DNA of 64,000 nucleotides from Plectosphaerella cucumerina (taxonomy: Eukaryota > Ascomycota > Sordariomycetes > Glomerellales > Plectosphaerellaceae). The stretch covers positions 7,440,001 to 7,504,000 of the forward strand of contig JAGPXD010000001.1 of the NCBI GenBank assembly GCA_020746995.1, given 5' to 3'. Made by a program: the position numbers and the translations under genes. The notes beneath the pieces were generated by a model. That model was not told the DNA's origin. It did not search any database and saw only the letters and a program-made list of their open reading frames with translations. Of the stretch, positions 11,805-23,520 are shown one piece after another (positions within the stretch are counted from its first letter, which is position 1; each line of letters opens with the position of its first letter).

Positions 11805-14038
11805 ATGTCCGAGCCTTGGACAACGCCGCCTGCCAGCGGCCCTGGCGGCCGGGCCAGTCCCGAATCTGCTCGCAACCCCTTCGAGCGCAATCCCTTCGAC
11901 ACGGACGAAAGTGCTGCCGTTTCCCTTGCCAGCAACTCCACTTTCACCGTGGTAAGTGCATTGCGATTCGAGACAGGCGATCATCTGGAGCTAAATCACT
12001 GACACATTCCTCAGGATAGGCTCGGCCACGAACCGTCTGCGGACGGCACGTACCCCGCGGCGCCTCACCATGTCGCCAGGAAGTCGGGCTCCGACGCCCC
12101 GCCAACGCACCGTTTGAGCAGACCCGAGATCGTAAGCGGTCTCTTGAGTTGCGGTGAGGATGTCTCCGGACACAGGACTGACCATTCACTACAGGAGCCG
12201 TCGCCTCTGAGCAGGGAGGTCATCGGCGAAAAGTACAACCCTGCAGCCTCGGACACGGACATTGAGACCCCAACGCCCTACAGGAACAGGTCCATCGTCA
12301 TCGCGCCAGAGAACCACGATGAGAAGCACACGAGCGCTCTGGGTCCCGCCTCGGGTCTGCCCTTCCACAAACGCATGTACCAAAAGTTCCGGAGGACGTA
12401 CTGCCCGATCGAGGCACCCGAGCTGGTCCTCCCCAGCTGCCCTACCGACGACGAGAAGATTCTCTACGTGCACACCAACCGCATCTTCTTGTACATCTTC
12501 GGCGTCTTCTCCTTCCTCGCCCTCGGTGCCGGTATGTGGCTGTTTACGCTGTCGTCGCCGGCCTTCTATTGGTATGGCGTCTTCGCCGGCGCCATGACAA
12601 TCTACCTGTTCATCTCGTACGCCGTCGGCATCATCGGTCGCGACTGGGATTACAAGGCTCATCTGGACCGTGTCGAGCGCTTCCCGATCACTGAGGCCAA
12701 CGCTCCGACCATCGACATTTACCTGCCCATCTGCAAGGAACCGTTGCCGATTCTCGAGAACACCTGGAACCACATTGCCAAGCTGGACTGGCCCGCCCAC
12801 CGCCTGCGTGTCTATGTCATGGACGACGGTGCCCAGGACAGCGTTCGCGAACTGGCTGAGCGCTTCAACTTTGTCTACTCGGTTCGCGAGGACAGGCCCC
12901 GCCTCCGAAAGGCTGGTAACCTCCGCTGGACCTTTGCTCGCACCAAGGGCGAGTACTTTGCCATCTTCGACGCCGATTTCTGCCCCCGCCCCGACTTCCT
13001 CAAGGAGTTGGTCGTCGAGCACCTCGATGACCCCAAGACTGCCATCGTTCAGAGCCCTCAGTTCTTCCGCACCACCGATGAGCAGACTTGGGTCGAGCAA
13101 GGCGCTGGAGCGACGCAGGAACTCTTCTACCGTGTTGTCCAGGTCAACCGAGACAAGTGGGGAGCGGCCATCTGCGTCGGTAGCAATGCCATGTATCGCC
13201 GTGCTGCCTTGGAGGAGGTTGGCGGCACCGCCGAGATTGGCTTCTCGGAGGATGTGCACACTGGGTGAGTCTGGTCGTTGGGGTGAGGCTGGAAGAAGCT
13301 TGGCTGACCTTGTTCCAGATTCGGCGCCGTTGACCGTCATTGGAAGGTCAAGTACATCCCCCTCTGCCTCGCCACCGGCGTGTGCCCCGACTCGCCCCGC
13401 GCCTTCTTCTCGCAACAGATGCGTTGGGCCCGTGGCAGCACGACGCTCCTCACCAACGGTCACTTTTGGGTATCCAACCTCAACTTTATGCAAAAGATCT
13501 GCTACCTGTCGGGTGAGTGCATCCATGACCGGGGACTTTGGCTCATTCCTAACACTTGCTAGGCTTCCTCTATTACGCCGCCGTCTCCATCAATATCTTC
13601 ATGGCACCCATCGCCGGCACCCTGCTGCTAGCCGTGCGTCCCCAGTGGTTCAAGTACTGGAACCTCGCGTTTGCCATCCCGTCCATCGTGTACGGAGTCA
13701 TCATCATGCGCGTGTGGGCCAAGGCCAGCTACGGCTTCAACGTGCAGCACGCCATGACGGTCATGAGCTACGCCTATCTGACGGCTATCAAGGACCGCCT
13801 CATCAACCGCGAGCTGCTGTGGGCGGCTTCTGGCGATGCCAAGGCACACAAGAGCAACAAGTACCGCAACATGCGCCTCCTCTGCATCATCTGGACCATC
13901 ATTGTCACCGGCGCCATGATCGGCGTTGTCACCTGGAGGCTGGTGACCGGATTCCCGTGGTACCACCCCATTCCACTGATTCTCATCAACGCCTACAACT
14001 TCTTCATCAACCATTACTTCATGTTTTGTAATTGGTAG
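11805..14038 (+). CDS. Cellulose-synthase-like GT2 membrane glycosyltransferase
   Basis: Exons 11805-11951, 12015-12131, 12195-13264, 13319-13512, 13563-14038, all in phase, 667 residues. A disordered cytosolic N-terminus is followed by two membrane helices (around FLYIFGVFSFLALGAGMWLF and YWYGVFAGAMTIYLFISYAV). The processive GT2 domain then carries the D,D,D,QxxRW set: VMDDGAQDS, FDADFCPRPDFL, SEDVHTGF and QQMRWARGS. At least four C-terminal helices follow (from LSGFLYYAAVSINIF to IPLILINAYNFF). The domain order is that of BcsA-type synthases and of fungal relatives such as Aspergillus fumigatus Tft1, a mixed-linkage beta-1,3/1,4-glucan synthase; which polymer is made is inference. It is not a chitin synthase (no QRRRW). 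The donor is probably UDP-glucose, and a UDP-glucose-consuming dehydrogenase and a GH12-like glucanase lie just upstream. Confidence 0.9.
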
Positions 14039-14934
14039 GCCCGACAGGGCCTTGGTGCGCGGTTCTTCAAGCGTGGCCTCCACCCTTCCTTCACCGGAGG
14101 CCATGACGATCGGCTGAGCGGCAACAAGCACACGCAACACATCATCAGCATAGGGTTTGGGCACACGGCGAACGGGCGGCACATGTTCATTTGACACGGC
14201 CTCGCATCACTATAGACCGACACCAGGAGCGGTCCCTTGGATAAGGGGGTTTGCGGCTCCTGGATCGCACATACACACGGCTTCCGCAGCAATAGATACG
14301 CAATACTGGCTGGCCTGGTTTGGCAGGCAAGCACGCAATTAGAGAGGAGGAGGGAGAAGAGAGGTTGGAATGGCTCTGACAACATATTGGTCAGTAGACA
14401 TGACCTGTCCTTCTTATACATGACCCATAGACCTGAGATTGGCGACGGCTACGGCATCGTCCTGATGGTTATTAATAGTACATTGTGGCATACCTTTCCA
14501 TGTTTTTGAATTCCCTTCACAGTCTCGGTCTGCGCCGTCCGTCGTTCATGAAAGAAGACTGACAGCACTTAGCGCACGGACCAACGTCGTTCCTTCCCCT
14601 TACCCCTGAGCTCACCACCGGGCACGTGCCTCAACAGTGAATTGCAGCGACGATATACCTTTTCAGGCGGCAACAACAAACCTGCCGTGGAAAACAGTGG
14701 CCTGGTGTGCAATCGTTCTTGCCAGTGGGCTTGCGCCTGCTGATCCGCTCGTCCCCGACCTTTCGCACAAGAAATTATTTAAGAGAATCTCGCCCAGCCC
14801 AACAACACTTCCACCTCTTCTCACAACAACCAACCCCTCTCCTCCCGCTCACATCACAGCAAGCTCCCCAGACTCTCTTCGCGCAAAGAAGCAACTCTTT
14901 CTCTACCAGCTCATCAACAACGCCATCATTCACG
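14039..14934. other. Intergenic region
   Basis: About 0.9 kb. It holds the 3' region of the GT2 gene and the promoter of the secreted-protein gene. A TATA-like stretch (ttatttaagag at about 14775) lies 160 bases before the next start codon, followed by a CT-rich, A/C-rich leader typical of fungal 5' UTRs. No gene seen. Confidence 0.5.
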
Positions 14935-16043
14935 ATGCTTCTCAACAAGGCTCTTCTGCCTCTTGGCCTTGCCCTCGTTGGCAACGCTCGTGCTGTTGTC
15001 CACGGTGGCAACAGCGAGTGTGGCCTGGTCAACGTCATGGCTGCAAACCTTCTCGAGTGAGTCGGACGAGATCCTTTCTTCTTTGTCGATGAAGCTGAAA
15101 TGAAATCAGCAACCTCGCCGCCGCGACTGCCGACAAGGGTCTCGACAAGGCCTGGTCGATCAATGTCGCCAGCGACGTCTTCGAGAACGAGCATCTCTAC
15201 ATGGGAGTCGCCAACTACAAGGCCATCTGGACCCCCTCTTCCGACCACAGCACTTCTCGCTGCCCCTCTGGAACCCCCGGCGGTGTCTTCCAAGCCATGT
15301 ACGACGATCATGTGTCCCGCTGCGTCAACTACGTCCAGACGGGCATGCTCGACGCGCCCAAGTCGGTCCACCGCACCTTCGATGGCTGCGGCTGCGCTGA
15401 GCTCATTCACATCGACCTGGAGAAGAACGCCGTCTACGACGACAAGTGGGCCGTCCCCGGCTTCGCCGCCTGCGCTGGCAAGGACAAGCTCTTCTCGCTC
15501 GATGACATCAACCCTTTTGTTGAGAAGTTCTGCGGCACCTTTGTCGACAAGCGTGCTTCCGTTGTCCCCGGTGCCAAGGTGCACCGCACCTTTGACAACA
15601 TCGAGTACGAGATCGAGCCCCTCTTCGTCACCATTCCTCCCTTCCCAAAGAAGCGCTCGGCTCAGTCCACCAAGATTCATATCTTTGCCGCTTTTGATCA
15701 CAAGGCCTGCAGCACCCCCAAGACCAAGGAGTGGCCCACCAAGGCTCGCTGCATTGAGAACATCGACAAGGCCATCGAGGCCAGCAGCTTCAACGGCATT
15801 TGCACCTACGAGTGCAGCCTCGCCCACGCCAAGAATGGCAACTGGGAGCTGAACTACTGTGGGTTTTCTTCCCTTCTTCTCCGCGACGGCCATGACTGAC
15901 TTTTGTGTGATGCAGGCCAGAACTTCCACGCGCCTCTGGAGGCCAAGACCACTGGCGGCTACTTCTGGTCTGACTGCTTCCGTTGGGGCGTTGTTGACGA
16001 CCTTGAGGAGGGCATTCTGGGCGCCGTTGTGCTCGACAACTAG
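14935..16043 (+). CDS. Secreted Cys-containing protein, function unknown
   Basis: Exons 14935-15056, 15110-15858, 15916-16043; 332 residues. The first 20 residues (MLLNKALLPLGLALVGNARA) are a signal peptide. The mature part contains about a dozen cysteines (for example SECGL, SRCPSG, FDGCGCAEL, KFCGTF, GICTYECSL, WSDCFRWG), suggesting a disulphide-rich extracellular protein. A KKRS dibasic-type site lies near the middle (SAQSTKI follows). I do not recognise the family. The strong codon bias, clean introns and intact signal peptide argue for a live, well-expressed gene; a role at the host or environment interface is speculation. The following gene, on the opposite strand, converges on it. Confidence 0.8.
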
Positions 16044-16992
16044 ATGACATGGGATTGTTCGTGGAAGGTGGTCTCTTTGACCAGTGGACACCGACAAAGG
16101 CAAAGTTCTTCGGCTCGAGGGCCTGGCCCAGATGCTGATGGCCTCATGTGAGGCACAATATGGAGATGATGGAGGAAGTCTGGGGGAGATGAAGTCTGTG
16201 ATTTCAGTCTAGCCAATTGACGAGTCAACAACAATGAACATGCCTGTGATGGTTGGAATGACACGGAAGGCGAAGGTTGCGAGCAGGGTGTGAGCGTCAA
16301 TCACGATTGAGGCATGGCATCATGATCAGAGCACGGCTTCTCCTACTCGCCTTCCCTGTCTTCGTCGGAAACGGTCTGGCTGCTGAATTTGACGAGGTTG
16401 CTAGATCGTTGGCTGACCATCGACTGGGAACTATCACGAACAACAGGCGGACGATCGAAGGCCTTGCTCCGTCAACATGCCGCATCCTGGTTCTACGTTC
16501 ACGCCGGCCGCAAAATGGTCACTTTAGAAGCGCGAATCGCCCATCAGCTGTACAATTATAGCTGCTGGAAAGTTGTCGCCCCAGGAGATTCACTGCGAGT
16601 CGAGTGTGGTTGGCTTATTATTGCCTGCCCGAGATCACCAACTCTGCGGAACGGTGACCAAACATCAAGTCCATGTCCGTTTCCAGGTTCTTCGTGGCGA
16701 ATGCTGCAACGCCTGAGGCATACTGATGAGATACGGATGCTTGTCATCCGCTGATGAACTTTTCTCAAACCATACTACTCCCAATTGAAGGGAATAAATC
16801 TATCTTGAACATGAAGCTGCACGAACCTCCGCTGCCCACTGGCCTGCAGCAGGTCCATCGCGCTCCGCCTGTATTTGTCGGAGCCCGCCCCACTGGCACA
16901 GCCTCACCTCGCCAACGGACGCGAGTCCTTTCCTTCTTCTTGCTCCCCATCTTCCCTTGCGTCAGCGTCGTTCGCCGAATCCTCACCAATGC
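16044..16992. other. Convergent intergenic region
   Basis: The stretch between two genes transcribed towards each other. Short overlapping open frames only; no coding motif, RNA or repeat was recognised. Confidence 0.5.
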
Positions 16993-18047
16993 TCAACTGC
17001 TCGCCTCTGCGGCCGGTGCCTCCGCGCCCTCGGCTTTCTCTTCGACCTTCTCCTCGTCCGGCGGCGGTTTGGCCCTCAGCGACGCGGCCAGATTGACCAC
17101 GACGACAGCCGCGACGGCCATGGCCACAACACCCAGCTTGATCAAGGCTCCCGCGAAGAAGACGTACAGGCCTGGGCCGACAAAGTCCCCCACAAGCTCG
17201 GCGCGTATGTCGGCTGCCTCGAGCGCCCACCGAGGGCCCTTATTCATTGCCAGCACCGCCAGCACCGCAGACCCAAACATCATGGCCCCGTCCAGCACCG
17301 ACACGACGTAAAGCAGCCACAGGCTCGGTCGCTTCGCCCACTTCTCCCCCATTGCCGCGCCCGACACGGCTAGCAACCCAAAGGCCACGACCGCCGAGAG
17401 GATCGCCAGCGCCCCGGATGCCTTGACCAGATCGACAAACGCAGCCTCGTCTTCCGTGCGCGCGTCCTCGGGGAGCCTGTCGTAAGCCTCCTCCCACACC
17501 GCCACCATGGACGCGGTGTTGTTGACCCTGCCAGTTTCCCCCTCTCGGCTTTCCAGCGAAATCTCCACAATGTCCGTGATGGAGAAAATCGGCGGGAACT
17601 TTTGCTGGCACGTCACATTGCCTTCCTCGCTGCTCTGTTCCTCGGGATTCCAAACGGCGCAAAGGCCTGCGCAGCAACAACTGTTAGCACTCAATTCGAT
17701 CCCCAGACGCTCCCCTCGCCGATGACATACCGGACATGCCCCAATACCAGTGATCTGGCAGACTGGTGTCGTTCAGCGCCCAGACGCCCGTGTCGGAGAG
17801 GTCGGCCAGCGCCGCCGCCAACCGGCTCCTGTCGACGCGGTACAGGTACAACGGTTGTGTGCCAGGCGTCGCGCACGAGACGAGCACAATGACATTTGCT
17901 GCCAGGCCGACTGGGACATAGGTGTCAGCAGCATTCTGTGTCTATATCCAGGGGTGTTCGCTCACGGAGTGTTGTGACGAGGAGCCACATCCTCAGGCCC
18001 TTGGACTCGCTCAGTCCCAGCGCCTTTCGCATGTCCAAGTCGCCCAT
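16993..18047 (-). CDS. SUR7/PalI-type four-helix plasma-membrane protein
   Basis: Minus-strand exons 18047-17966, 17910-17731, 17666-16993 (all GT..AG, in phase) give 311 residues. The order is: short cytosolic N-terminus, helix 1 (LLGLAANVIVLVSC), a long outer loop, then helices 2-4 (ILSAVVAFGLLAVSG, YVVSVLDGAMMFGSAVL, LIKLGVVAMAVAAVVVV) and an acidic Glu/Pro/Ala-rich tail. The outer loop carries the claudin-like W..GLC..C pattern of the SUR7 family (WYWGMSGLCAVWNPEEQ, then NVTCQQKF), created exactly at the second splice junction, which supports the model. Family members act in eisosomes, cell-wall organisation or pH sensing; which applies here is unknown. Confidence 0.85.
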
Positions 18048-20722
18048 CGTGAATATTGCGTCGCAAGGAAAGAAATTGATGTGCGAGGATTGGACAGGAC
18101 CTGCCTGTCAATGATCGAAATGAACGTCTTTAACAACTCGACCTGTCCGCTCTGGGTGCTGGGTGGCCTGCATTCCCGTCGGAGAGCCAGGCGGGAACGG
18201 CCTGCATTCCTCTCGCCGCGCCCCGGCCTCCCCGTTATATCCCCTCTCTGACTACCCGCCACCACCACCACTGCCGCCCGCGCCCGGCCTCAAGACCAGG
18301 AACAGACAGGCAAGACCCCCAGCCGGGCCAACAAACGATCACTTCTTGCCCGGTTTGCGGCCGGCAAACTTGGCCACAGCCAGTCCTAGACCCCGGATTC
18401 CTGCAGGAGGCTGCCGATCTTGTCCAACAAGAGCCGCTGCACAAGCGCGGGTCCCTGCATTTGGGGGCCTGTCAGCCCCTGGGCGCTTGCGGCCTCGGCG
18501 CTGGCATTGGTTCAGAAGCTCTGACTCACAAATTCCGAGCTCCCGTCCGCTGGCAGGCACACGACTCTAGCGGCAGGGCCCTAAGGTTTTGGCAGGCTGG
18601 CAGGCTGTCAGGTTGGGGTAACGACAGAGTGCCGGGGCAATCCAGGTGAAAGATGAGACATGTCTCTAGATTCAACACCGTCAATCCTCGAACCCGGCTG
18701 ATTCGGCCGTGAGTACATTCAACGGAAGCAGGGCTTCCTGAATATTAGCGTCGCACTCCAACATAAGCTCATATCCACATTCAGTCGCCATCATGATCTC
18801 GCGCCATGGAACCCCTGACATCGACTCGTCAAGTGCCTCTGTGCCGAGCCCGCAAGTATCAGGCTTGCAAATGCATCAACTTTCGACATGATGCGACCGG
18901 AGCCCCTCTATTGCCACGGAAAACATCGTCGATGGTCTTGCTTGCTCCCCGCCTTCTTATGGAGAGATCTCTCCTCAACTGCAGTGGCTTGTCGCCATGA
19001 CGTTGACCTGGGGGATGGTCCCAACTTGCTTGGGACAGTCCGCCGACCTGGAGTAACTGATACCCCAATTACAAGTTGACCAAGGGTATACTCGCTCAAG
19101 TCGAAAATGTCAGCCTGCAGTGGACGGCCATTGACATTTGCGGATCGGCCGTGAAGAAACGGCGTTCGAGTATGTCTCTAACCAGAAGAAGACCGAAGCC
19201 GCGGTCCTGGTAACCACAGACATGGGGGTGGAGATGACAGGGTCTGGCAGACGGCTGACATTAGTCGCCAGAGTTCATCGACTGATAATCTTGTGGTCGC
19301 TGGAGTTGAGCATCTCGCCATCATCATCGTGAAAACTGTCAGGTCCATCGCGAGATCATGCCCATCGCGAGACTGGACCTATCGAGTCAGAGGAGGCGGC
19401 CTTTCATGTGAGCCTGTTGTCACCCCAGCTCGGGGCTGAACGCGATGAGCACCCCAACGGAGATAATCGGGGACAGAGAAGTGGTGTTCGGGCGACATGG
19501 AGAAGGTTCTCCGCAGCGCCTTGCTTGAGCAAGAAGAACAACACCATAGATTCTTGTCGTTCTCACATGAGCTGTCGTGTGGGCTCGGGTGGCCTGGTCT
19601 TTTGAAAGCTGTGGACGATCTCAGACCAATGGCCGAGATGGGTACTCGGGTGACATTCCAGACGGAGAAATTGACAAACTCCAAGGAGAGATAACGACAC
19701 CGGAGAAGCAAGAAGCGGGCTGGAGAAGCTCAGGAGATGGGCTGTCTGGAGAGATCCGGGGACGTCTGGGGATGGCTTGGCGATAGGAGTGTCGATCGGG
19801 TCGAGCTTGCAGGCAGCATGACGTGCCTGTGCGATCTGGATGCCCACGATGTATGGTTCGAGCAAGTTAACAGCCGGAAGCCGGACGCAGGCCGGGTGAT
19901 CATTGTCGTGACGTTGCGAATAGGAGCCGTGAGAGGGCCGCTTGACCTCGGCAAGCGGCGGCGATTGTGTTCACGTCGGACGCAGTCGGGGTGAAGCACG
20001 GTGTAGGCACGGTGATCTGCACAGTCAGAACCTCATCTTGTGGCCACACCGAGCTTCACCTTGGCGTTGGTTTCCGGAGCGTCGCACGTTTGCTCCACAG
20101 CTTCCAAACCGAGGCCAACAGGCAGGACAACCCAGAGTGGTTGACGAAGGAGACATCGATTTATCTATCAACTGAATCAGTTTGTACGTATGCCATCGAA
20201 AACCCATCTGCTCAGATGATGCCGTCGTATCACAAGCCATAACCGAGCGCTGCCGACGCAAGCAGGCGTGACTCGGGAGGACTCGCTGGACTCGCTGGGT
20301 CGTCGCAATTGCAGCCGAACGTCCGAACGGCCGAGGGGCCGTCTCCCAGTGGCCGGGAAGGCGGGGGGCCCTCATTTCCGCTGGAGCTAACGAGTCGCGG
20401 CCGCGGCACTGTGATCGACCTGCGCATGCCCGGCCGGGGTGATACGATGACCTCGCAGTCATGGGACGAACGGCCGAAACAAGTGTGTGACTCTTTCGCT
20501 CTGGCTAGCCCGGGGGGCGGATTCATACTTGTAGGCTCGCCTTCCTCTTGTTCTCATATCTATGATCCTCTTCATCAATTGAAACTCTCCTCTGCACCAG
20601 ACACTGCAATCATTGCTCGCCTTGATCTTCGTCAAACCAAGCACCTTGCCTGGACCAGTACCACTCGTACCCCCGCCAACTCGGATTGCACCAATTGCAT
20701 CATCGTAGCCGTCCCCGCCAAA
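18048..20722. other. Intergenic region, no supported gene
   Basis: Roughly 2.7 kb. Short open frames on both strands overlap one another and show no motifs. The final part before 20722 is CT-rich and is probably the leader of the small-protein gene. No repeat or RNA gene recognised. Confidence 0.45.
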
Positions 20723-21038
20723 ATGCCGGCCCTCACGTGAGTCGGCCCCTCTCTCCCTCCCTTCGCCGCTCTTGTCTCCTCCCGCGTCCCGTCAAGTTCG
20801 TCTCCGAGTCCTGACAAGCAACTCCAGAACACCCGTCCGCTCGACCGCCCAGAAGCTCCAGGCCGCCCTCCCCGCGACCGCTTCGGCCTCGGCTACCCTG
20901 CAGAGATCACAGCCTGCCGCCGCGCCCTTCCTTCGCCCTGCGCCCAACCGACAAATGACCGTCTACTCGACCTCGACAGCGTCGCAACGCCGCGCCCGCC
21001 TCGAAGAATACCACCGGAGAATGTCCAACGTCATGTGA
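20723..21038 (+). CDS. Small basic protein, possibly mitochondrial
   Basis: Two exons, 20723-20736 and 20828-21038, give a 74-residue protein; the 91-base intron has GTGAGT and CCAG borders. The N-terminal half is rich in Ala, Ser, Thr and Arg with no acidic residues (MPALTTPVRSTAQKLQAALP), like a mitochondrial targeting peptide, and the C-terminus is a charged helix (RRARLEEYHRRMSNVM). I do not recognise the family. Support is a normal splice pattern, a CT-rich leader and amphipathic composition; the first exon is only 14 nt, so the model could be wrong. Confidence 0.5.
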
Positions 21039-22025
21039 CGGGCACCATTTGAAAAAGGGACTACAAGCGGGCGTTATGGAATATTTTTAGGGCAGCCGCG
21101 GACGGCAGAACATCATGCAAGGTACCCGCCCGTGTGACGTCTCGGGATGGGACGAACAGCAACAAAAGATGGGCCGAAACAGGTCTGGAGATCGGATTTA
21201 GATCAGGATGCGGCGGGAAGAACCTGGGACAGGCAGGCCAGAACAGGATGCCAAAAGTCTATTGAGACGCCGCGCGGGCCCTTGTCTCCAGCGGAGAGGA
21301 GAAGAGGTTCGCCGGTCGCGAGGGAACAATAGGTTCCCGTGTACGCAGAGCAGTCCGTCACCGCCGCCCCTGGGCAACATGTCCGGACCACTGGTGGATT
21401 CGGACGTTCTCCCTCGGGCAGAGAAGGCAGCGGCGGATGCCATGATACCCCATGACGATATTATAGTAATGAACATTTAACAGAGCCTGTCCCTCCCGTC
21501 GATGACCTCGCTTCGACCTTCACGCCGCTTTATCTCGACATTGGCCAACGCCATTTGCTCACCGCACACCCATCCCCATCCAGACGCACTGCCACCTCTC
21601 GACACCACGATGCTATTCGGATACATGCGTCCAATCAACCCTGCGCACTCGATCTCCCCTGCCAGTAGTAGCATGTTCCATGCGCGGCATGCTACCCTTC
21701 ACTAGGCCTCAACTCGCCCATTTGACATTGAGTGTGCGCCTCATCGCCATTAGTTTCATGATGTGACAACACTTTTCGAAAAGAAGGTATACTTTTCTTC
21801 TAAATGTATCATGATTTTAGGACAAACGTTCCAGATGCTTGGCAGACAGGAGAGAACATATGATGATAATGGAAACCCGAGATCTCCATATACTACCCCT
21901 TGACGTAAGTAAGTGCTCAACACCTCTTCCCTGGTGGCTCGGTGTTGTAGAATAATCCATCCGGTTGCTTAATTTAGCACCCATATAAGATCCTCTTTGA
22001 CCTAGCACCATCACCAGAGGCACAC
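21039..22025. other. Intergenic region
   Basis: About 1 kb of ordinary composition after the small-protein gene. No gene recognised. The composition changes abruptly to AT-rich, TA-rich sequence near 22030, where the RIP-mutated block starts. Confidence 0.5.
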
Positions 22026-23520
22026 AGGTTTTCGGTAAAGAAGTTAATAAGCTTAGGAGTATTTTTACTAGTATAGTCGTAGAGGCCGATATACGTCAGG
22101 CTAGGGATAACAAAAAGCTCCTTAGGCTCTTTAGTAATCTCTATAGCACGTTTGCTAAAGTAACGGGTATTAGTATCGCCCCTAATAATTATAAGTAGCG
22201 GCCTGGGAGAAATAAGCTATATAAAAGTAAAGGAACGGTAAGTCGTAAGTATATCGATACTTCGCTATACGTTTAGGTTAGGCGACGTAGGGTACTCGCC
22301 GCGGGATATTTAGTAGTAGTTATAGGCTTTTTAGTAGAATACTAGTATAGTAGATAGGATATCGGCGCGGGTATAAAGAATAACCCGTGTTAGGTTGTGT
22401 AGTACTCTATAGGCTTTAGCGGTCCGCTAACGGCTAGCTTCGGCGAGTAGGTTATTTAAGTTAGGTAACAACGGGCTATTAAAGCTATTAAAGCCTTCGG
22501 TATTTAAGACACCCAGATCGATAGCGCTAACCGTGGCCACGGCCTAAATCCGTTTATCCGTCTATATAGTAAAGGGGACGTAGCCGCTAGAAGTATAAAC
22601 TCCTAGTACGCTAATACTATTAGGGTCGATAATATCTAGAGTAGTAAGATACGTAATAGTATTTCTAATATTATTAGCTTACTAGTATAGATCCTCTAGG
22701 TAGCGGGGTATAACACCCAGACGGTATACCCTAGAAACAAGGCTATCTACACGGCTATCAGGCGACTAGTCAGGGAAGATTATATAAAGCCAGGACTTAT
22801 CGCAGGAACGATAAGGACACACAGACTAGCTTAGGTTATAATTACTATAATCACTCCGCTAAGGCTAGTAATCACAGTAAGTAGGATATAGTAATTACTA
22901 CGATTACTACGGGACTAGGAATAATTAGTGTAATTAGATAGGTCGGACTATAAGTATATAGCAAGGTACTAGCTAGGCTTATACCTCGAGATAACTTACG
23001 ATAGTAATTAATTTAAGTCTTTATTAGAAACCTCCTTAGCCTATAGTAAAGAAGTGTAATACTTTACGATATTATAATAAATATAATAATAATAATAGTT
23101 ATAATATATTACTCTTTAGTTACCTAGTACGTACTACTAATATATACTACCGCCTCTCTAGACTATATATCTTTAGAAGATTATACCTAGGTTGTAACAC
23201 AGGGTAACCCGCCGCTCTCGCCCTAGTAGGCTATATTAAAAGTAAGGGTAATAAAGCTACCTTACTTAGTTAGTTCTCGGGCGTAAAGGCTAGCGGTCTA
23301 CTTTTTAACGTTACTACGTGGACGTCTAACTATAACGGCTGGGTACCTAGTCCCCGTAAAGTTACTTAAAGTATTAAAACTCGGTATATAGAGATAGGCT
23401 ATAATAGAAATCCCGTTACTTACGAAGTAAACCTATTAGCGTTCTACGGCCGCTATAGTAATTCCGGGGAGTGTGGCTAACGTAAAAACTAAGGCTAATA
23501 TCTAGAATCCTGCCTAAATA
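22026..23520 (-). pseudogene. RIP-degraded alpha/beta hydrolase gene, split by an LTR
   Basis: The minus strand, read from about 23520 down to 22026 with the LTR at 22709-23199 left out, gives one reading frame resembling the fungal dienelactone-hydrolase/DltD-type alpha/beta hydrolases. Recognisable pieces are FVSNGISIIAYLYIPS, TASLYARELTK, LTFNIAY-GESGGLPRYLED, NNIRNTITYL, SSGYVPFTI-TDKRI, AVATVSAIDLG, LISPRPLLII, KEPKELFVI and LYDYTSKNTPKLINFFTEN. More than ten in-frame stops are present, nearly all TAG/TAA where Gln or Trp is expected, which is what RIP produces on both strands. The catalytic elbow region is also changed. RIP normally strikes duplicated DNA, so this gene probably existed in more than one copy. 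No functional product is possible. Confidence 0.75.
22709..23199 (+). repeat. Solo LTR inserted in the hydrolase pseudogene
   Basis: The stretch starts TATAACACCCAG, like the LTRs of the chromovirus downstream, and its last 205 bases (from about 22995) match those LTRs with only transition differences, ending GTTGTAACA. Its middle is diverged, so it may belong to a related subfamily. Flanking pentamers are CGGGG and CAGGG, an imperfect target duplication differing by one G/A. Removing the LTR and one pentamer restores the hydrolase frame GGLPRYLED across the site. There is no internal domain, so it is best explained as a solo LTR left by recombination. Confidence 0.7.

Noticed and set aside
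12189..13526. 445-codon minus-strand open frame
   Set aside because: Antisense of the GT2 glycosyltransferase, with no motif of its own, and it crosses real exon-intron borders.
14775..16103. 442-codon minus-strand open frame
   Set aside because: Antisense of the secreted protein gene, spanning its introns; composition is that of a complementary strand.
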